Source: CAWDPQ01 sp049642465 | Lineage (GTDB): Bacteria > Acidobacteriota > Vicinamibacteria > Vicinamibacterales > 2-12-FULL-66-21 | Assembly (NCBI GenBank): GCA_049642465.1 | Contig: JBAROV010000100.1 | Coordinates: forward strand, 1 to 64,000 | Direction: 5' to 3' | Length of the DNA stretch: 64,000 bases | In this document: in pieces, positions 41,328 to 49,816 of the stretch | How positions within the stretch are numbered: position 1 is the stretch's first letter | Layout of the letters: every line of letters starts with the position of its first letter | Position numbers and translations under genes: made by a program | The notes under the pieces: generated by a model | Told to the model about the DNA's origin: nothing | The model's database searches: none | The model's input: the letters and a program-made list of their open reading frames with translations, nothing else

Positions 41328-41909
41328 CTAACTCTGGAGGCCTCTCGCCAGCGTTTCCGCCTTCTCCGCCAGCTCGAGCGCGTACTCGAATTTCGCGTCC
41401 TTGATCGCCGCTTCGGCCAACTCGGCGAATTGCTTGGCCTCGTTGTAGACCTTCTGCCGTTCGGTGCTCAGTCTCTGATAGTCCACTTTGGAAAGAAGAC
41501 CGTTGGCCCGGCCGATCGTGTCTTTAATCTGGCGTTCCGCCTGGGCCCCGTCCAGTGTTCGGGAGGTGCGAAGCGGCCCGACGGGTTGAGGCGGAGGGGT
41601 AACAGGCGCTGGAGTGGCTTCGACGGGCGCAGCCTCGGGAGGCTTTGCTTCGGACTTCGCTTCCCGGGCACTGTCCCGCGGCGGATTCGGCCGGGGACGC
41701 GGGGGGGTTGCCGGTGCGGTCGGCAGCTCTCCTATGGGTTCCAGCGTCGCTGGCTCGGGCGGAAGCACCGGCTCGATGACGCGTGGCGGCACCGGCGGCA
41801 CCTCGAGCGCCGGACGTTGCGTCGGCGTCTGCGCCCTCGTGGTGGCGCAGGCAGAGCTCAGAAGCCCAACCCCCAGCGCCACGACGATCCGTGCCCACGT
41901 CCCCCTCAT
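41328..41909 (-). CDS. Proline-rich lipoprotein with C-terminal helical domain
   Basis: 193 residues. Signal and lipobox GVGLLSSAC place the lipid-modified Cys at about residue 21. Residues ~25-115 are a flexible Pro/Ala/Glu-rich stretch, long enough to span part of the periplasm. The last ~75 residues are helical (ERQIKDTIGRANGLLSKVDY, then AAIKDAKFEYALELAEKAET), like short TPR-type or DUF4398-like domains. It lies 14 nt behind the histidine kinase gene on the same strand, so it may be part of that operon and report on the cell envelope. No specific function is assigned. Confidence 0.75.
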   Translation of the reverse strand: MRGTWARIVVALGVGLLSSACATTRAQTPTQRPALEVPPVPPRVIEPVLPPEPATLEPIGELPTAPATPPRPRPNPPRDSAREAKSEAKPPEAAPVEATPAPVTPPPQPVGPLRTSRTLDGAQAERQIKDTIGRANGLLSKVDYQRLSTERQKVYNEAKQFAELAEAAIKDAKFEYALELAEKAETLARGLQS

Positions 41910-41923
41910 GGCAGCCCTCTATT

Positions 41924-43831
41924 CTACTCTCCCAAGGGCCGGGATGGCTGAGGAAACATTAAGCGGAAGCGTGTCCCATGCCCCGGCGTGGACTGCACCT
42001 CGACCTCCCCATCGTGCAGCTGGACGATCCGGTAGACCATGGAGAGGCCGATCCCACTTCCGTCTTTCTTCGTCGTGAAATACAGATCGAAAATCCGCGA
42101 CAGATGTTCTGGCGGAATCCCGACGCCGGTGTCCTCGATGTCCACGATCACCCGTCGCCGATCGTCGGTGCGGCACGAAATCCGGAGCGTCCCGCCGTTT
42201 GGCATCGCCTGACAGGCGTTGATCGCGAGATTCAAGAACGCCTGATTCAACATCCCCGGGTCCGCATTGATGGCCGGAATACTCGCCGGACATTCAGCGC
42301 GGATTGTCACGTTGCGCGCTTCCGCCTCCGGCATCGCCGTCGTGACGACTTCGCTGACGAGTGCGCCAAGTTGCACGGGCTGAAGTTTGAGCTCATCAGG
42401 GCGCGCGAACTTCAGAAAGCCATTCACGACCTCATCGAGACGACGAATTTCGCTCGAGATGATGTGCACGTGCTTGGATAGATCTGTTCCGCGCGGACCG
42501 GTCTCGCGAGGGCCGGCGGCAACCGTGACGAGTTCCGGGACCGCTGCCAGCTTCTGCTTCAGAAGCTCGAGGTGAATCGTCATCGCGTTGAGCGGGTTCT
42601 TCACTTCGTGCGCTACGCCGGTCATCAGCCGGCCAAGCGCCGCCAGCTTGCGTGAGTAATTGAGCGTCGAATGGACCTGACTGAGATACCCCAGATTCCG
42701 CGCCACGAGCATCGCACCGAGGAAACGCCCGTTGATATCTTCGATCGCGTGCGAGATCAGCATCCGCTCGGCTTCGGCATTTTCGTGCGCGCCTCCGTCC
42801 GGAATCCGTGGATCGCTGCTGACGCGCGCCGAAGCATCAGCGAACGTCGCCGCGATTGGGCCCTGAGACTTTCTGCCGGCCAGCGTCCGATCGACGAGTT
42901 GCTTCGCTGGATGTGAGGGGGGCAATTCGCTGATCCGCAGCGCACGCATGCCCGCATTGCTGAAGATGATGTCGCCGGTCGGCGAGAACAGCGCGACCGC
43001 ATCTTCGAGGTTCTCCATCACCGACTCGAAATCCGCGCTGCCACCCGGCCGCACGGTGTGCGGCTCTGCCGGGTCCGACGAGCTTGCCCGCCCCAACGCA
43101 GCAAGTTGCGCACTCACGGCCTCGAACGAACTCCCAAGGTCCTTGAATTCCACTTCCGGAAGTTCGAGTCGGACGTCGAGTTCACCGCGTCCCAGGCGGC
43201 TGAAGGCGCTCTGGATCACGTGAATCGGCCGCAGCATCCACTGCGCCAACAGCATCGCCACCACCATCGAGATGGCCAGGATGGCGACAACAGTACCTGC
43301 CGCCGTCCTCAGGGCGCCTTGGAGTTCGCTACGCACCAGCAGCGGAGAGACGCCAATCCGAATCGTGGCGAACACTTCATTGCCGGCCAACATCGGCTCC
43401 TCGATCTCGAACGTGCGATCCGAGTACACGGCCGACAGTTGGGTCAGGGCGCCGGCCGCCACGATCGGGCCAAAGTCCTCCTGCTTCGGCATCACGTGGC
43501 CTTCCTGCGAGGGAAAGGTGCTGTGAGCCACCGCGATGCCCTTGGGATTGACAATGGCGGCGTAGGTGACGTTTCGGGAGTAGCCGATGCTCGTCTCGAA
43601 AATGGCGCGAATGCCGTCGTCCTTCTGCAGAGCGGCGTACGGGTCGGGACTGGGCGTCGCCAGGACCTGGTTGACACGCTGCAGAATCGCCTTGGACAGC
43701 AACTCCGCGCGCGACGCGGTCTCCTGGAGATTGAGCCGGGCGAGCGTGGCAAGGTGATAGCCGCTCAAGACCGCGACGATCAACACAACGAGCGACGTGA
43801 CGCCAGCGACCTGTTTAGCTTTGATACTCAT
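41924..43831 (-). CDS. Membrane sensor histidine kinase (NtrB-like)
   Basis: 635 residues: transmembrane helix 1 (GVTSLVVLIVAVLSGYHLA), a periplasmic sensor of about 140 residues, transmembrane helix 2 (VVAILAISMVVAMLLAQWML), HAMP (~200-250), a PAS-like domain (VMENLEDAVALFSPTGDIIF), the dimerisation/phospho-acceptor helix GVAHEVKNPLNAM and a HATPase domain with NLAINACQAMP, DTGVGIPPEH and GSGIGLSMVYRIV. It should phosphorylate the sigma-54 regulator encoded upstream. ATG at 43831 is preferred to the TTG one codon before. The 81-bp gap to the regulator gene is filled by a dispersed repeat, so no normal ribosome site precedes this start. Confidence 0.92.
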   Translation of the reverse strand: MSIKAKQVAGVTSLVVLIVAVLSGYHLATLARLNLQETASRAELLSKAILQRVNQVLATPSPDPYAALQKDDGIRAIFETSIGYSRNVTYAAIVNPKGIAVAHSTFPSQEGHVMPKQEDFGPIVAAGALTQLSAVYSDRTFEIEEPMLAGNEVFATIRIGVSPLLVRSELQGALRTAAGTVVAILAISMVVAMLLAQWMLRPIHVIQSAFSRLGRGELDVRLELPEVEFKDLGSSFEAVSAQLAALGRASSSDPAEPHTVRPGGSADFESVMENLEDAVALFSPTGDIIFSNAGMRALRISELPPSHPAKQLVDRTLAGRKSQGPIAATFADASARVSSDPRIPDGGAHENAEAERMLISHAIEDINGRFLGAMLVARNLGYLSQVHSTLNYSRKLAALGRLMTGVAHEVKNPLNAMTIHLELLKQKLAAVPELVTVAAGPRETGPRGTDLSKHVHIISSEIRRLDEVVNGFLKFARPDELKLQPVQLGALVSEVVTTAMPEAEARNVTIRAECPASIPAINADPGMLNQAFLNLAINACQAMPNGGTLRISCRTDDRRRVIVDIEDTGVGIPPEHLSRIFDLYFTTKKDGSGIGLSMVYRIVQLHDGEVEVQSTPGHGTRFRLMFPQPSRPLGE

Positions 43832-43836
43832 CAATC

Positions 43837-43911
43837 AGTGCTCGTGGGGCCCCACTCCCCACTCACTCTCGCTCCGGCGACTTCGCGCCTCGCTCGGGCC
43901 GCAGGCGCCCG
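43837..43911 (-). repeat. Dispersed GC-rich repeat family B, copy 2
   Basis: 27 bp at 43885-43911 are identical (reverse complement) to 17518-17544, and the stretch from 43837 (AGTGCTCGTGGGGCCCC) matches the block ending at 17689. In this copy the two blocks are close together. The element fills almost the entire 81-bp space between the response-regulator stop (43913) and the kinase start (43831). Confidence 0.8.
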
Positions 43912-43912
43912 A

Positions 43913-45313
43913 TCAGCTCCTATTCGCTGTTTCTTCTTTCATTCGATTCAATTTGTTATGTAACGTTTTGAGGCTGATACCCAGGATCTCGGCCGCTCGC
44001 GTCTTGTTATTACGGGTGTGATCGAGCGTGAGCAGAATCAACCGCCGCTCCGCCTCGTCAACCGTCGTCCCCGGTGACAACGTCACCGTCGGTAACGACT
44101 CTTCGCCCCGCGAGACGAGCACTGGCGGCAGATGCTTTGGCTCGATGAAGTCTCCTTCGGCCAGAATCGTCGCCCGTTCGATGACGTTTCGAAGCTCCCG
44201 GATATTGCCGGGCCACGGGTAGCGTTCGAGGATGTACATCGCCTCCTGATCGACCGCCCGTACCGCCTTGCCGTTGCGAACGTTGAATTCGTTCAGGAAT
44301 TGTTGAACCAGCAGGGGAATGTCCTCGCGCCGTTCACGAAGCGCCGGCAGTTCGAGAGCGAAGACATTCAACCGATAATAAAGGTCTTCACGCAGTTTGC
44401 CTGATCGGACGGCTTCGTGCGGATCCTGGTTGGTGGCCGCGATGACGCGCACGTCCACGGTTTGTTCCTGCCGCCCGCCGAGGCGTCTGAACGTGCGCTC
44501 CTGCAGCACACGCAGCAGTTTGACCTGCGTCGCCGGCATCATCTCGGCAATCTCGTCGAGAAAGAGTGTGCCGCGGTGTGCAAGCTCGAATACACCGGTG
44601 CGCCGATCGTGGGCGCCCGTGAACGCGCCTTTCTCATGGCCGAAAATCTCGCTCTCGAGCAGCGTTTCCGGGATCGCGGCGCAATTGATCGCGACAAACG
44701 GAAACGACGCGCGCGGGCTGAGTTCGTGGATCGTCTGCGCAATCAGTTCCTTGCCGGTGCCCGATTCGCCGGAGATGAGGACCGATGCCTGCGTCGGCGC
44801 CGCCTGCTCGATGACGCGATACACGCTGCGGATCATCGGGCTGTTGCCCACGATCCGGCCAAAGCTGCCGACCTCGCGCAGCTGACGGCGGAGGTGACGC
44901 ACTTCGCGAAGCGTCTCCTGCCGCTCGACTGCCTTCTTCAGCAGAATCTGCAGCCGCTGCGGATCGACGGGCTTACTCAGATAATCGTAGGCGCCGTCTT
45001 TGATCGCCTCGACGGCGCTCTCCACCGTCCCCTGCGCGGTCAGCAGAATGAACGTGATATCGGATAACTGATCACGCAAGGCGCGCAGCAGTTCGAGCCC
45101 ACCCATGCGCGGCATCACGAGATCACTCACGATGATCGCGGGACGGAAGGTCGTCACCATGCGGAACGCCTCTTCCCCGTCGGCCGCCTCATCCGTTTGG
45201 AAGCCCCAGGCCTGGACGAGTTCCGCCAAGCCGCTGCGAGTCGGCGGATCGTCCTCGACGATAAGAACGCGTTCGGGTTGCGGGACAGTTGAACTCTGTT
45301 GTGCTTCGTCCAT
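43913..45313 (-). CDS. Sigma-54-dependent response regulator (NtrC family)
   Basis: 466 residues: receiver domain with acidic pocket Glu20-Asp21-Asp22 and phospho-acceptor Asp64 (VSDLVMP), Lys in YLSKPVD, then the AAA+ activator domain with Walker A GESGTGKE, the sigma-54 contact loop GAFTGA and Walker B GTLFLDE, and a Fis-type HTH (TRAAEILGISLKTLHNKLNR). It activates transcription from -24/-12 promoters. I prefer the ATG at 45313; a TTG at 45331 would add six residues. It is co-oriented with the kinase and lipoprotein genes. Its targets are unknown; no convincing -24/-12 site was seen next to it. Confidence 0.94.
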   Translation of the reverse strand: MDEAQQSSTVPQPERVLIVEDDPPTRSGLAELVQAWGFQTDEAADGEEAFRMVTTFRPAIIVSDLVMPRMGGLELLRALRDQLSDITFILLTAQGTVESAVEAIKDGAYDYLSKPVDPQRLQILLKKAVERQETLREVRHLRRQLREVGSFGRIVGNSPMIRSVYRVIEQAAPTQASVLISGESGTGKELIAQTIHELSPRASFPFVAINCAAIPETLLESEIFGHEKGAFTGAHDRRTGVFELAHRGTLFLDEIAEMMPATQVKLLRVLQERTFRRLGGRQEQTVDVRVIAATNQDPHEAVRSGKLREDLYYRLNVFALELPALRERREDIPLLVQQFLNEFNVRNGKAVRAVDQEAMYILERYPWPGNIRELRNVIERATILAEGDFIEPKHLPPVLVSRGEESLPTVTLSPGTTVDEAERRLILLTLDHTRNNKTRAAEILGISLKTLHNKLNRMKEETANRS

Positions 45314-45343
45314 CAGATTCGTATTCGTCAATGCATTTACGTC

Positions 45344-45367
45344 GGTGATAACGAGCAGGATATCACC
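45344..45367. promoter_or_regulatory. Inverted repeat in a divergent intergenic region
   Basis: GGTGATA (45344-45350) and TATCACC (45361-45367) are a perfect 7-bp inverted repeat with a 10-bp spacer, centred in the 131-bp gap between the response regulator (minus strand) and a lipoprotein gene (plus strand). Its size and position suit a dimeric regulator's operator. The binding protein is unknown. Confidence 0.45.
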
Positions 45368-45444
45368 ACTGGGTAAGGATTACACGGTTTCTAACACCGG
45401 TATAGCCATTGCAGTTTGGCGTCGAAAAGGATGGGTGAGGTCTT

Positions 45445-46272
45445 ATGAAGCCATTTTGTGTGGCCCTTTCGATTGCCCTCGTCACGGTGGCGGGCTGTTC
45501 GAAGGGCCAGGCGCTGGAAGTTTCCACGGGCAGTGAAGTGACGGTCCAAAAGAAGGACGGCGTGAAGGTCGCGGGCCGTCTCGTCGAAGTGAAACCGGAT
45601 CAAGTCGTGGTCGAAACGCGCAACGGTGAGAAGCTGCCGGTGGCGCGAGCCGAGATCGCCAGCGTGCATGCCGAGGTGAAGCCTGAAGAGCCCAAGCCGG
45701 CAACCGCGCCTGAACCCGAAGTTCAGCGAAGGCCCGAGTATCGCGAAGTCACGATCCCTGCGGGAACCGTGTTGCCAGTCGAACTGCAGTCGACGGTCAG
45801 TTCCGACACAAGCCATCCCGAGGATCAGGTGCGTGGGACGCTGCGACGCAGCATCACGATAGACGGCGTCGAGGCGTTACCCGCGGGAACTGCCGCGCTC
45901 GGTCACGTGACGGTGGCGGAGCGATCCGGTCGAGTGAAAGGGCGCGCGCGCGTGGCGTTTCGTTTCACGAGACTCGATCCTCCGGGAGAAGCCGAGCGCG
46001 TCTCGGTTCAGACCGGCGTCATTTCGCAGGTGGCTGCGGCAACGAAGAAACAGGACGCGGCGAAGATTGGTGGCGGCGCGGCCGGCGGCGCGATCATCGG
46101 CGGCATTCTGGGTGGCGGCAGCGGCGCGGCAAAAGGCGCCGCGATCGGTGGAGCCGCGGGTACGGGAGTGGTGCTTGGCACTCGCGGCAAGGAAGTTCGT
46201 CTCGCGCCAGGGACGAACCTGTCCGTGAAACTGACCGCACCAGTGACCGTGCGCGTGCTCATGCGCAAATAA
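45445..46272 (+). CDS. Lipoprotein with glycine-zipper segment
   Basis: 275 residues. The signal/lipobox ALVTVAGC gives a lipidated Cys at about 18. An N-terminal small beta domain (EVTVQKKDGVKVAGRLVEVK) is followed by a Pro/Glu linker. A second beta domain begins VTIPAGTVLPVELQSTVSSD, a form seen in TrbI-like and DUF-type proteins. A glycine zipper follows (GGGAAGGAIIGGILGGG, ~212-228), then a final strand region (LAPGTNLSVKLTAPVTV). Glycine zippers insert in or anchor to membranes. GGTGAGG precedes the ATG. It is transcribed divergently from the sigma-54 regulator and could be one of its targets. Function not assigned. Confidence 0.78.
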   Translation: MKPFCVALSIALVTVAGCSKGQALEVSTGSEVTVQKKDGVKVAGRLVEVKPDQVVVETRNGEKLPVARAEIASVHAEVKPEEPKPATAPEPEVQRRPEYREVTIPAGTVLPVELQSTVSSDTSHPEDQVRGTLRRSITIDGVEALPAGTAALGHVTVAERSGRVKGRARVAFRFTRLDPPGEAERVSVQTGVISQVAAATKKQDAAKIGGGAAGGAIIGGILGGGSGAAKGAAIGGAAGTGVVLGTRGKEVRLAPGTNLSVKLTAPVTVRVLMRK

Positions 46273-46297
46273 GCAACCACCCCTCGCGCCGAGGTAG

Positions 46298-46303
46298 TAC
46301 GAT
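46298..46303 (+). promoter_or_regulatory. Candidate -10 hexamer TACGAT, leaderless-type
   Basis: TACGAT ends exactly 6 nt before the GTG start at 46310 with no Shine-Dalgarno between. Four of six positions match TATAAT. Low confidence alone; listed because the arrangement recurs at 1787, 20620, 37664 and 47084. Confidence 0.3.
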
Positions 46304-46309
46304 GCGGGG

Positions 46310-47086
46310 GTGCCGGAGTCTGCCTCCGTTGACGGCTTTTCACCTTCGCCGGAGGCTCCGGCGGACGGCCCGGCAGGACCAACAGTCCTGCCGGTGCAGC
46401 GCATCGGAGCACTGATCGAAGTGCTGCTCTGCTCCGGCTATCCCACGCAAATCATCCTGATAGGAATACTCACCGGCCTCGGGTTTGAGATGCAGACCGA
46501 AGCCGGCCGTCTTTCGCCGAGCTTTGTCTCGATTCTCTCGCTCGCCGATGCCGTTCTCGTCACGGCTCTGGTGTTTTTCTTCATCAACGCCCACGGCGAG
46601 TCGGCGCGGCAACTGCTGGTCGGTCATCGACCGGTCCTTCGCGAAGCGCTCATCGGCATCATCCTGATGCCGGTGCTCCTTCTCCTCGTTTTTCTCCTGC
46701 TCGCGTTGGTGCTGACCTTCGCCCCGCAGCTGCATAACGTGCCGCGGAATCCCTTCGAGGACATGCTGCAGACTCGCTCCGACACGGCCGCGTTCGCCGT
46801 GGTCGTTCTGGTGGCCGGCGGCGTGCGCGAAGAAATCCAGCGAGGATTCATCCTGCGCCGGTTTCAGCAATATCTCGGAGGCGGAGCCGTCGGCCTGATC
46901 GTGTTCAGTGCGCTCTTTGGTCTCGGACACATCGATCAGGGCATCGATGCGGTGCTCGCCACGGGACTGCTCGGCGCGGCCTGGGGCGGCCTCTACCTGG
47001 TCCGCCGAAGCATCGTCGCGCCGATGGTGAGTCACGCGGCCTTCAACCTCGCGCAGCTGCTGAAATACGTCACGTTCGCGAGTTAG
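46310..47086 (+). CDS. CPBP-family intramembrane metalloprotease
   Basis: 258 residues, about six to eight transmembrane segments (for example ALIGIILMPVLLLLVFLLLA). The catalytic motifs of CAAX/bacteriocin-processing (CPBP, Rce1-like) proteases are present: REEIQRGFILRRF (EExxxR, ~176), FGLGHIDQGID with the second His and SHAAFNL with the third. Substrate unknown; roles include prenyl-protein processing, bacteriocin immunity and envelope maintenance. GTG start, 9 nt before the next gene, so it may share a transcript with the glycan genes. Confidence 0.86.
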   Translation: MPESASVDGFSPSPEAPADGPAGPTVLPVQRIGALIEVLLCSGYPTQIILIGILTGLGFEMQTEAGRLSPSFVSILSLADAVLVTALVFFFINAHGESARQLLVGHRPVLREALIGIILMPVLLLLVFLLLALVLTFAPQLHNVPRNPFEDMLQTRSDTAAFAVVVLVAGGVREEIQRGFILRRFQQYLGGGAVGLIVFSALFGLGHIDQGIDAVLATGLLGAAWGGLYLVRRSIVAPMVSHAAFNLAQLLKYVTFAS

Positions 47087-47089
47087 AAT
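47084..47089 (+). promoter_or_regulatory. Candidate -10 hexamer TAGAAT, leaderless-type
   Basis: TAGAAT matches five of six positions of the -10 consensus, overlaps the TAG stop of the CPBP gene (47084-47086), and ends 6 nt before the GTG at 47096. No Shine-Dalgarno is present. It would let the glycan operon start independently with a leaderless message. Confidence 0.4.
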
Positions 47090-47095
47090 CTCCTC

Positions 47096-48493
47096 GTGTT
47101 TGGTCTGACGCGTCGCGAGCTGGCCGGGCTCGTGGCGCTGTTTCTGGCGACGCTGCCGGTCGTCACACCCCGGATCTATTCCTCAGACGAAGTGCAGTAC
47201 TTCTCGTATCTGCGCTCGCTCTGGTTCGATCGCGATGTTTCCTTCGACAACGAATATCGATATTTCTACGAGCACGGAGTAGCCCGGACACAGGGCTTTG
47301 AAGACACATTTCTGCAGCTGACAACGCCGGCCGGTCGTCGAGTGAATTTCGCCACGCTCGGCTGCGCGGTCTTGTGGGCGCCGTTCTACGCGGTGGCCGA
47401 CGTGTGGACCCGCATGGCGCGCGCTCGCGGCTCGGAGATGGAAGCTGACGGCTTCTCTCAGCCTTATGTCGCAGCCGTCGCCTACGGATCCGCATGCTAT
47501 GGTTTCCTCGCGGTACTGCTGTCGATTGGCGCGGCCCGTCGCGTCACCGGGTACGGCATCGCGCCGGGGCTCGCGGTCTGGGTGGGCAGCCCGCTCCTCT
47601 TCTACATGTACGTGGCGCCAGGCTACTCGCACGCGTGCTCGGCGTTTGCCGTGGCTCTGTTCGTGTCGATATGGCTGCACGTCAGGCGGACGTGGTCACA
47701 CGGCGGCGTCGCGGCGCTCGCCGCGTCGGCGGCGCTGATGACGATCGTCCGCGAGCAGGACGCGTTCCTCGCGCTTGGGCCAGCGCTCGATTACCTGCTC
47801 CCCGGCAGCAACCGGGTCTTGAGCGACCGGGGCCTCGCCAGTCACGCCCAGAGACTCGCGATCGCGGGCGTCGCCTTTGTCCTGTGCGCCCTTCCGCAGC
47901 TCCTCGCCTACAAGGCAGTGAACGGGCACTTCAGCCCCTCCCGGCTCGTCTCCCGCAAAATGACGTGGACGGCGCCTCATGGCCTGCAGGTCCTGTTATC
48001 GCCCGAGCACGGATTCTTTTTCTGGACGCCACTCGCATTCCTTGCGGTGGTTGGTGTGATCCTCCTGGCGTTGCGCGGCGTTCCTTACCACATCGACGCA
48101 CGGCGCATCGGTGTGTGTGCCGTGGTGATGATCGCAGCGCAGGTGTATGTCAGTGGCAGCGTCGAATCGTGGACGGTTGCCGGTGCCTTCGGACAGCGAC
48201 GGTTCGTCGCGTTGACTGTTCTGCTGACGATGGGAATGGCCGCGATCTGGAGCCGCGCGAACTGGCAGCCGGGCTGGTTCCGGTACGCGCTTGCCGGATG
48301 CGTGGCGGTGGCGATCTGGTGGAACGTGGCGCTGATCGCCCTCTTCGGCACGGGCCTGATGGATCGTCAAAGGCTGGAGCTTGGGCGTAACGCGTACGAC
48401 GTGTTTGTCACCCTTCCGACAATGGCGCCGCAACTTGCCTACCGCTATTTCACCAATCGCCGCAGCTTTTACAAACCTCCGGAGATCCCGTGA
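47096..48493 (+). CDS. Polytopic membrane protein, probable GT-C type glycosyltransferase
   Basis: 465 residues with about ten transmembrane segments. The first periplasmic loop has an acidic pair, IYSSDEVQYFSYLRSL (~30), the position of catalytic acidic residues in GT-C (ArnT/PMT-like) enzymes that move sugars from polyprenyl phosphate. A large outside loop and the C-terminal soluble tail (MAPQLAYRYFTNRRSFY) fit that class. It is the first of two adjacent, similarly built proteins; its stop overlaps the next GTG start (GTGA). The specific acceptor and sugar cannot be inferred. Confidence 0.68.
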   Translation: MFGLTRRELAGLVALFLATLPVVTPRIYSSDEVQYFSYLRSLWFDRDVSFDNEYRYFYEHGVARTQGFEDTFLQLTTPAGRRVNFATLGCAVLWAPFYAVADVWTRMARARGSEMEADGFSQPYVAAVAYGSACYGFLAVLLSIGAARRVTGYGIAPGLAVWVGSPLLFYMYVAPGYSHACSAFAVALFVSIWLHVRRTWSHGGVAALAASAALMTIVREQDAFLALGPALDYLLPGSNRVLSDRGLASHAQRLAIAGVAFVLCALPQLLAYKAVNGHFSPSRLVSRKMTWTAPHGLQVLLSPEHGFFFWTPLAFLAVVGVILLALRGVPYHIDARRIGVCAVVMIAAQVYVSGSVESWTVAGAFGQRRFVALTVLLTMGMAAIWSRANWQPGWFRYALAGCVAVAIWWNVALIALFGTGLMDRQRLELGRNAYDVFVTLPTMAPQLAYRYFTNRRSFYKPPEIP

Positions 48494-49803
48494 GCGATCG
48501 GGCCGCCGCGGCGGCGTTGTTCGTGGTTCTCTTCGCGGTCTACAACGCGAACGGCCGCGAGGTGGGCAACTACGATTCCCAGCCGACCAAGTACGCCGCG
48601 CGCGAACTCCTGCTGCGCGGCACCCTGACCCTGAACTATGTCGTCGGCGCCACTCCCCAGCTGATGGAGCGCCCGGCGTTCGTGGCCGCACGCGATGGCC
48701 GCTACCGATCGGCGTACTCTCCTGTGCCCGCAATAGCCGCGGCTGGTATCTGCTGGCCGTTGTGGCAGACCGGCATCATCGACATTCGCGCGCCGCTCGG
48801 CGCCAACGTGATTGCGAAGCTCTCGGCTTCCGTCCTGACGTCAGCCGCCGTGACACTCGCATTCTTCACGGCGCGGCGCTACACGTCCACACACCGGGCC
48901 TTGTTCATTGCCATCGCGCTCGGCATCGGAACCGGCTATTGGAGTACAACCAGCCAGACGCTCTGGCAGCACGAGACAGCCGCGTTCGGTCTCAGTCTCG
49001 CGGTGCTGGGATTCACGGCGCTCGACGCGCCCCTGGTGTCCCTGGTGGCAACTGGCGCGGGCCTCGCGCTCGCGGGCACGAGCCGGCCGCAGCTGGCACC
49101 CGCGATCGCGGTGCTGCTGTTGGGTGTCGTCGCGCGCGCCGGCTGGCGTCGCGCGATCATTCCCATCGGAATTGTGGCCGCAGCGGCTGTTGCCTTGATG
49201 ACCGTTCACATGCAGTGGTTTGGTACGGTTCTCGGCGGCATGCCGATCCTCGAAGCGTTGCACCCACGCGTGCACGCAACGGAAAGTACGTTCACCTTCA
49301 CAGCTGATGGTTTGCTCGGGTTGTGGATCTCGCCGAACAGAGGACTACTAATCTTCAGTCCGATTGTCGCCGGGGTGGCCGCAGGCGTGAAGAAGCTGCT
49401 CCACGACGATTGGCGCGCAGCCACCCGATGGTGTGCGGTCGCAGCGCTCGCGCAATATGCCCTCTACAGTGCGTATGCCGTGTGGTGGGGCGGCCATACC
49501 TACGGACCGCGATACATGCTCGATGTCTTGCCATTCCTGGTTCCGCTGGCCGCAGCGGTTGGTCCTTGGAGGGTGTCGCGCGCAGGCATGGCGAGCCTCG
49601 CGCTGGCGTTCGCGTGGTCCGTCGCCGTCGCTGGTCTGGGAGCGTTCGTGTTCCCCAACGAGCGATGGAACCTCATGCCGGAAGACGTGGACCGGCACCA
49701 CGAACGCCTGTGGAACTGGTCGGACATGCAGATTCACCGCGCGTGGCTCGCGGGCGCGAGTCCACAGAACTTTTCGCTGCCGCCGTTCGGCGCGGACCGT
49801 TAA
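48490..49803 (+). CDS. Polytopic membrane protein, probable GT-C type glycosyltransferase
   Basis: 437 residues, about ten to eleven membrane helices. The candidate acidic residue of the first loop is in GNYDSQPTKYAARELLLRG (~25), followed by SAYSPVPAIAAAG; the region WWGGHTYGPRYMLDVLPFL near 345 resembles the C-terminal core of related bacterial GT-C-like proteins. It is coupled to its upstream neighbour (GTGA) and precedes four GT4 enzymes, so a role in lipid-linked glycan assembly on the outer face of the inner membrane is likely. Only fold-level similarity supports the call. Confidence 0.65.
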   Translation: MSDRAAAAALFVVLFAVYNANGREVGNYDSQPTKYAARELLLRGTLTLNYVVGATPQLMERPAFVAARDGRYRSAYSPVPAIAAAGICWPLWQTGIIDIRAPLGANVIAKLSASVLTSAAVTLAFFTARRYTSTHRALFIAIALGIGTGYWSTTSQTLWQHETAAFGLSLAVLGFTALDAPLVSLVATGAGLALAGTSRPQLAPAIAVLLLGVVARAGWRRAIIPIGIVAAAAVALMTVHMQWFGTVLGGMPILEALHPRVHATESTFTFTADGLLGLWISPNRGLLIFSPIVAGVAAGVKKLLHDDWRAATRWCAVAALAQYALYSAYAVWWGGHTYGPRYMLDVLPFLVPLAAAVGPWRVSRAGMASLALAFAWSVAVAGLGAFVFPNERWNLMPEDVDRHHERLWNWSDMQIHRAWLAGASPQNFSLPPFGADR

Positions 49804-49816
49804 AGTCTCCTGACGC

